A stretch of 34,542 bases of DNA from Rhodocyclaceae bacterium (GTDB lineage: Bacteria > Pseudomonadota > Gammaproteobacteria > Burkholderiales > Rhodocyclaceae), in assembly GCA_028713915.1 (NCBI GenBank), contig JAQTNK010000041.1, forward strand, positions 1-34,542, given 5' to 3'. The first letter of the stretch is position 1. The number at the start of each line of letters is the position of its first letter. This document shows, piece after piece, positions 34,194-34,542 of this stretch. A model generated the notes under the pieces. That model was not told the origin of the DNA. It worked only from the letters and a program-made list of their open reading frames with translations, and made no database searches. Both the position numbers and the translations under genes were made by a program.

Positions 34194-34542
34194 ATGAATC
34201 GCGCTGCAGAAATGGCCGCCTTTGCCTACGCCGTTGAGACCGGCGGTTTTTCTGCTGCAGCGCGGAAACTCGGCTTGACGCCGTCCGCCTTGTCGAAACT
34301 GGTCACCCGCCTCGAGGACCGTCTCGGCGTGCGGCTGCTGCACCGGACCACCCGGCGCCTGCAACTCACCGCCGATGGCGAGGCCTTCTACAACCGGGTG
34401 CGCCCGATCCTGACAGCCATCGACGATGCGGAAGCCGAGCTCAGCGTCGCCTCCGCCGGCCCGCGCGGTCTGTTGCGCATGCGCTGCGGCTCGGCGTTCG
34501 GCATGCACCAGCTGACGCCGGCCATTCCGCGCTTCCTCGAAC
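34194..34542 (+). CDS. LysR family transcriptional regulator, N-terminal part (cut by window edge)
   Basis: 116 codons are inside the window. The winged helix-turn-helix is clear: MNRAAEMAAFAYAVETGGFS, AAARKLGLTPSALSKLVTRL, EDRLGVRLLHRTTRRLQLT, then the linker helix and the start of the effector domain (GLLRMRCGSAFG). Effector and targets cannot be told. The divergent small membrane gene is a possible target only by position. Confidence 0.93.
   Translation, partial: MNRAAEMAAFAYAVETGGFSAAARKLGLTPSALSKLVTRLEDRLGVRLLHRTTRRLQLTADGEAFYNRVRPILTAIDDAEAELSVASAGPRGLLRMRCGSAFGMHQLTPAIPRFLE

Overview
The window is a high-GC (roughly two-thirds G+C by eye) chromosomal segment of a Gram-negative bacterium, most likely a betaproteobacterium of the Rhodocyclales type. 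This placement is inferred from gene order: paired lipid A acyltransferases divergent from metK with dapF-DUF484 behind them, ahcY-tlyA-metF led by an S-adenosylhomocysteine riboswitch, a ybgC-tolQRAB-pal-cpoB-queE-queC run, and tandem-acting TonB receptor signalling operons. No sequence search was possible.

Layout. 1-3333 (minus): two LpxL/HtrB-like acyltransferases, a CoA-binding protein, dapF and the start of a DUF484 gene, mostly joined by ATGA overlaps. 3334-4714: metK behind a sigma-70-like promoter and a ~140-nt leader whose stems can hide the ribosome binding site. 4760-9099 (minus): TonB-dependent receptor, YfiR-like periplasmic protein (DUF4154), membrane GGDEF-EAL protein. 9225-10026: two small divergent genes of unknown function. 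10023-13307: SAH riboswitch, ahcY, tlyA, metF. 13304-18304 (minus): a second TonB receptor operon with an ABC-type substrate-binding protein and a hybrid histidine kinase, preceded by an EamA transporter. 19292-22387: yebC, ruvC, ruvA, and ruvB with a one-base frameshift. 22454-28756: ybgC-tolQ-tolR-tolA-tolB-pal-cpoB, then queE and queC. 28849-29973: YeeE/YedE transporter. 30048-30329: tRNA-Lys(TTT), tRNA-Lys(CTT), tRNA-Met/Ile(CAT) and a terminator. 30330-31216: a lower-GC accessory patch with a structured inverted-repeat element and a HigBA-like toxin-antitoxin cassette whose toxin gene is frameshifted. 31232-34542: ubiH-like, dsbC, Crp/Fnr regulator, a small membrane protein and the start of a LysR regulator.

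How the genes fit together. metK, ahcY and metF serve the methionine/SAM cycle, and two of the three transcripts start with structured leaders. The Tol-Pal block maintains the envelope, and the LpxL pair and dapF supply lipid A and peptidoglycan precursors. The most interesting part is a pair of operons with the same three-part plan (outer-membrane TonB receptor, periplasmic binding or regulatory protein, two-TM inner-membrane sensor), one ending in c-di-GMP turnover and the other in a phosphorelay. Both broken genes (ruvB and higB) differ from an intact frame by exactly one base, so base-calling error must be excluded before either is treated as a true pseudogene.
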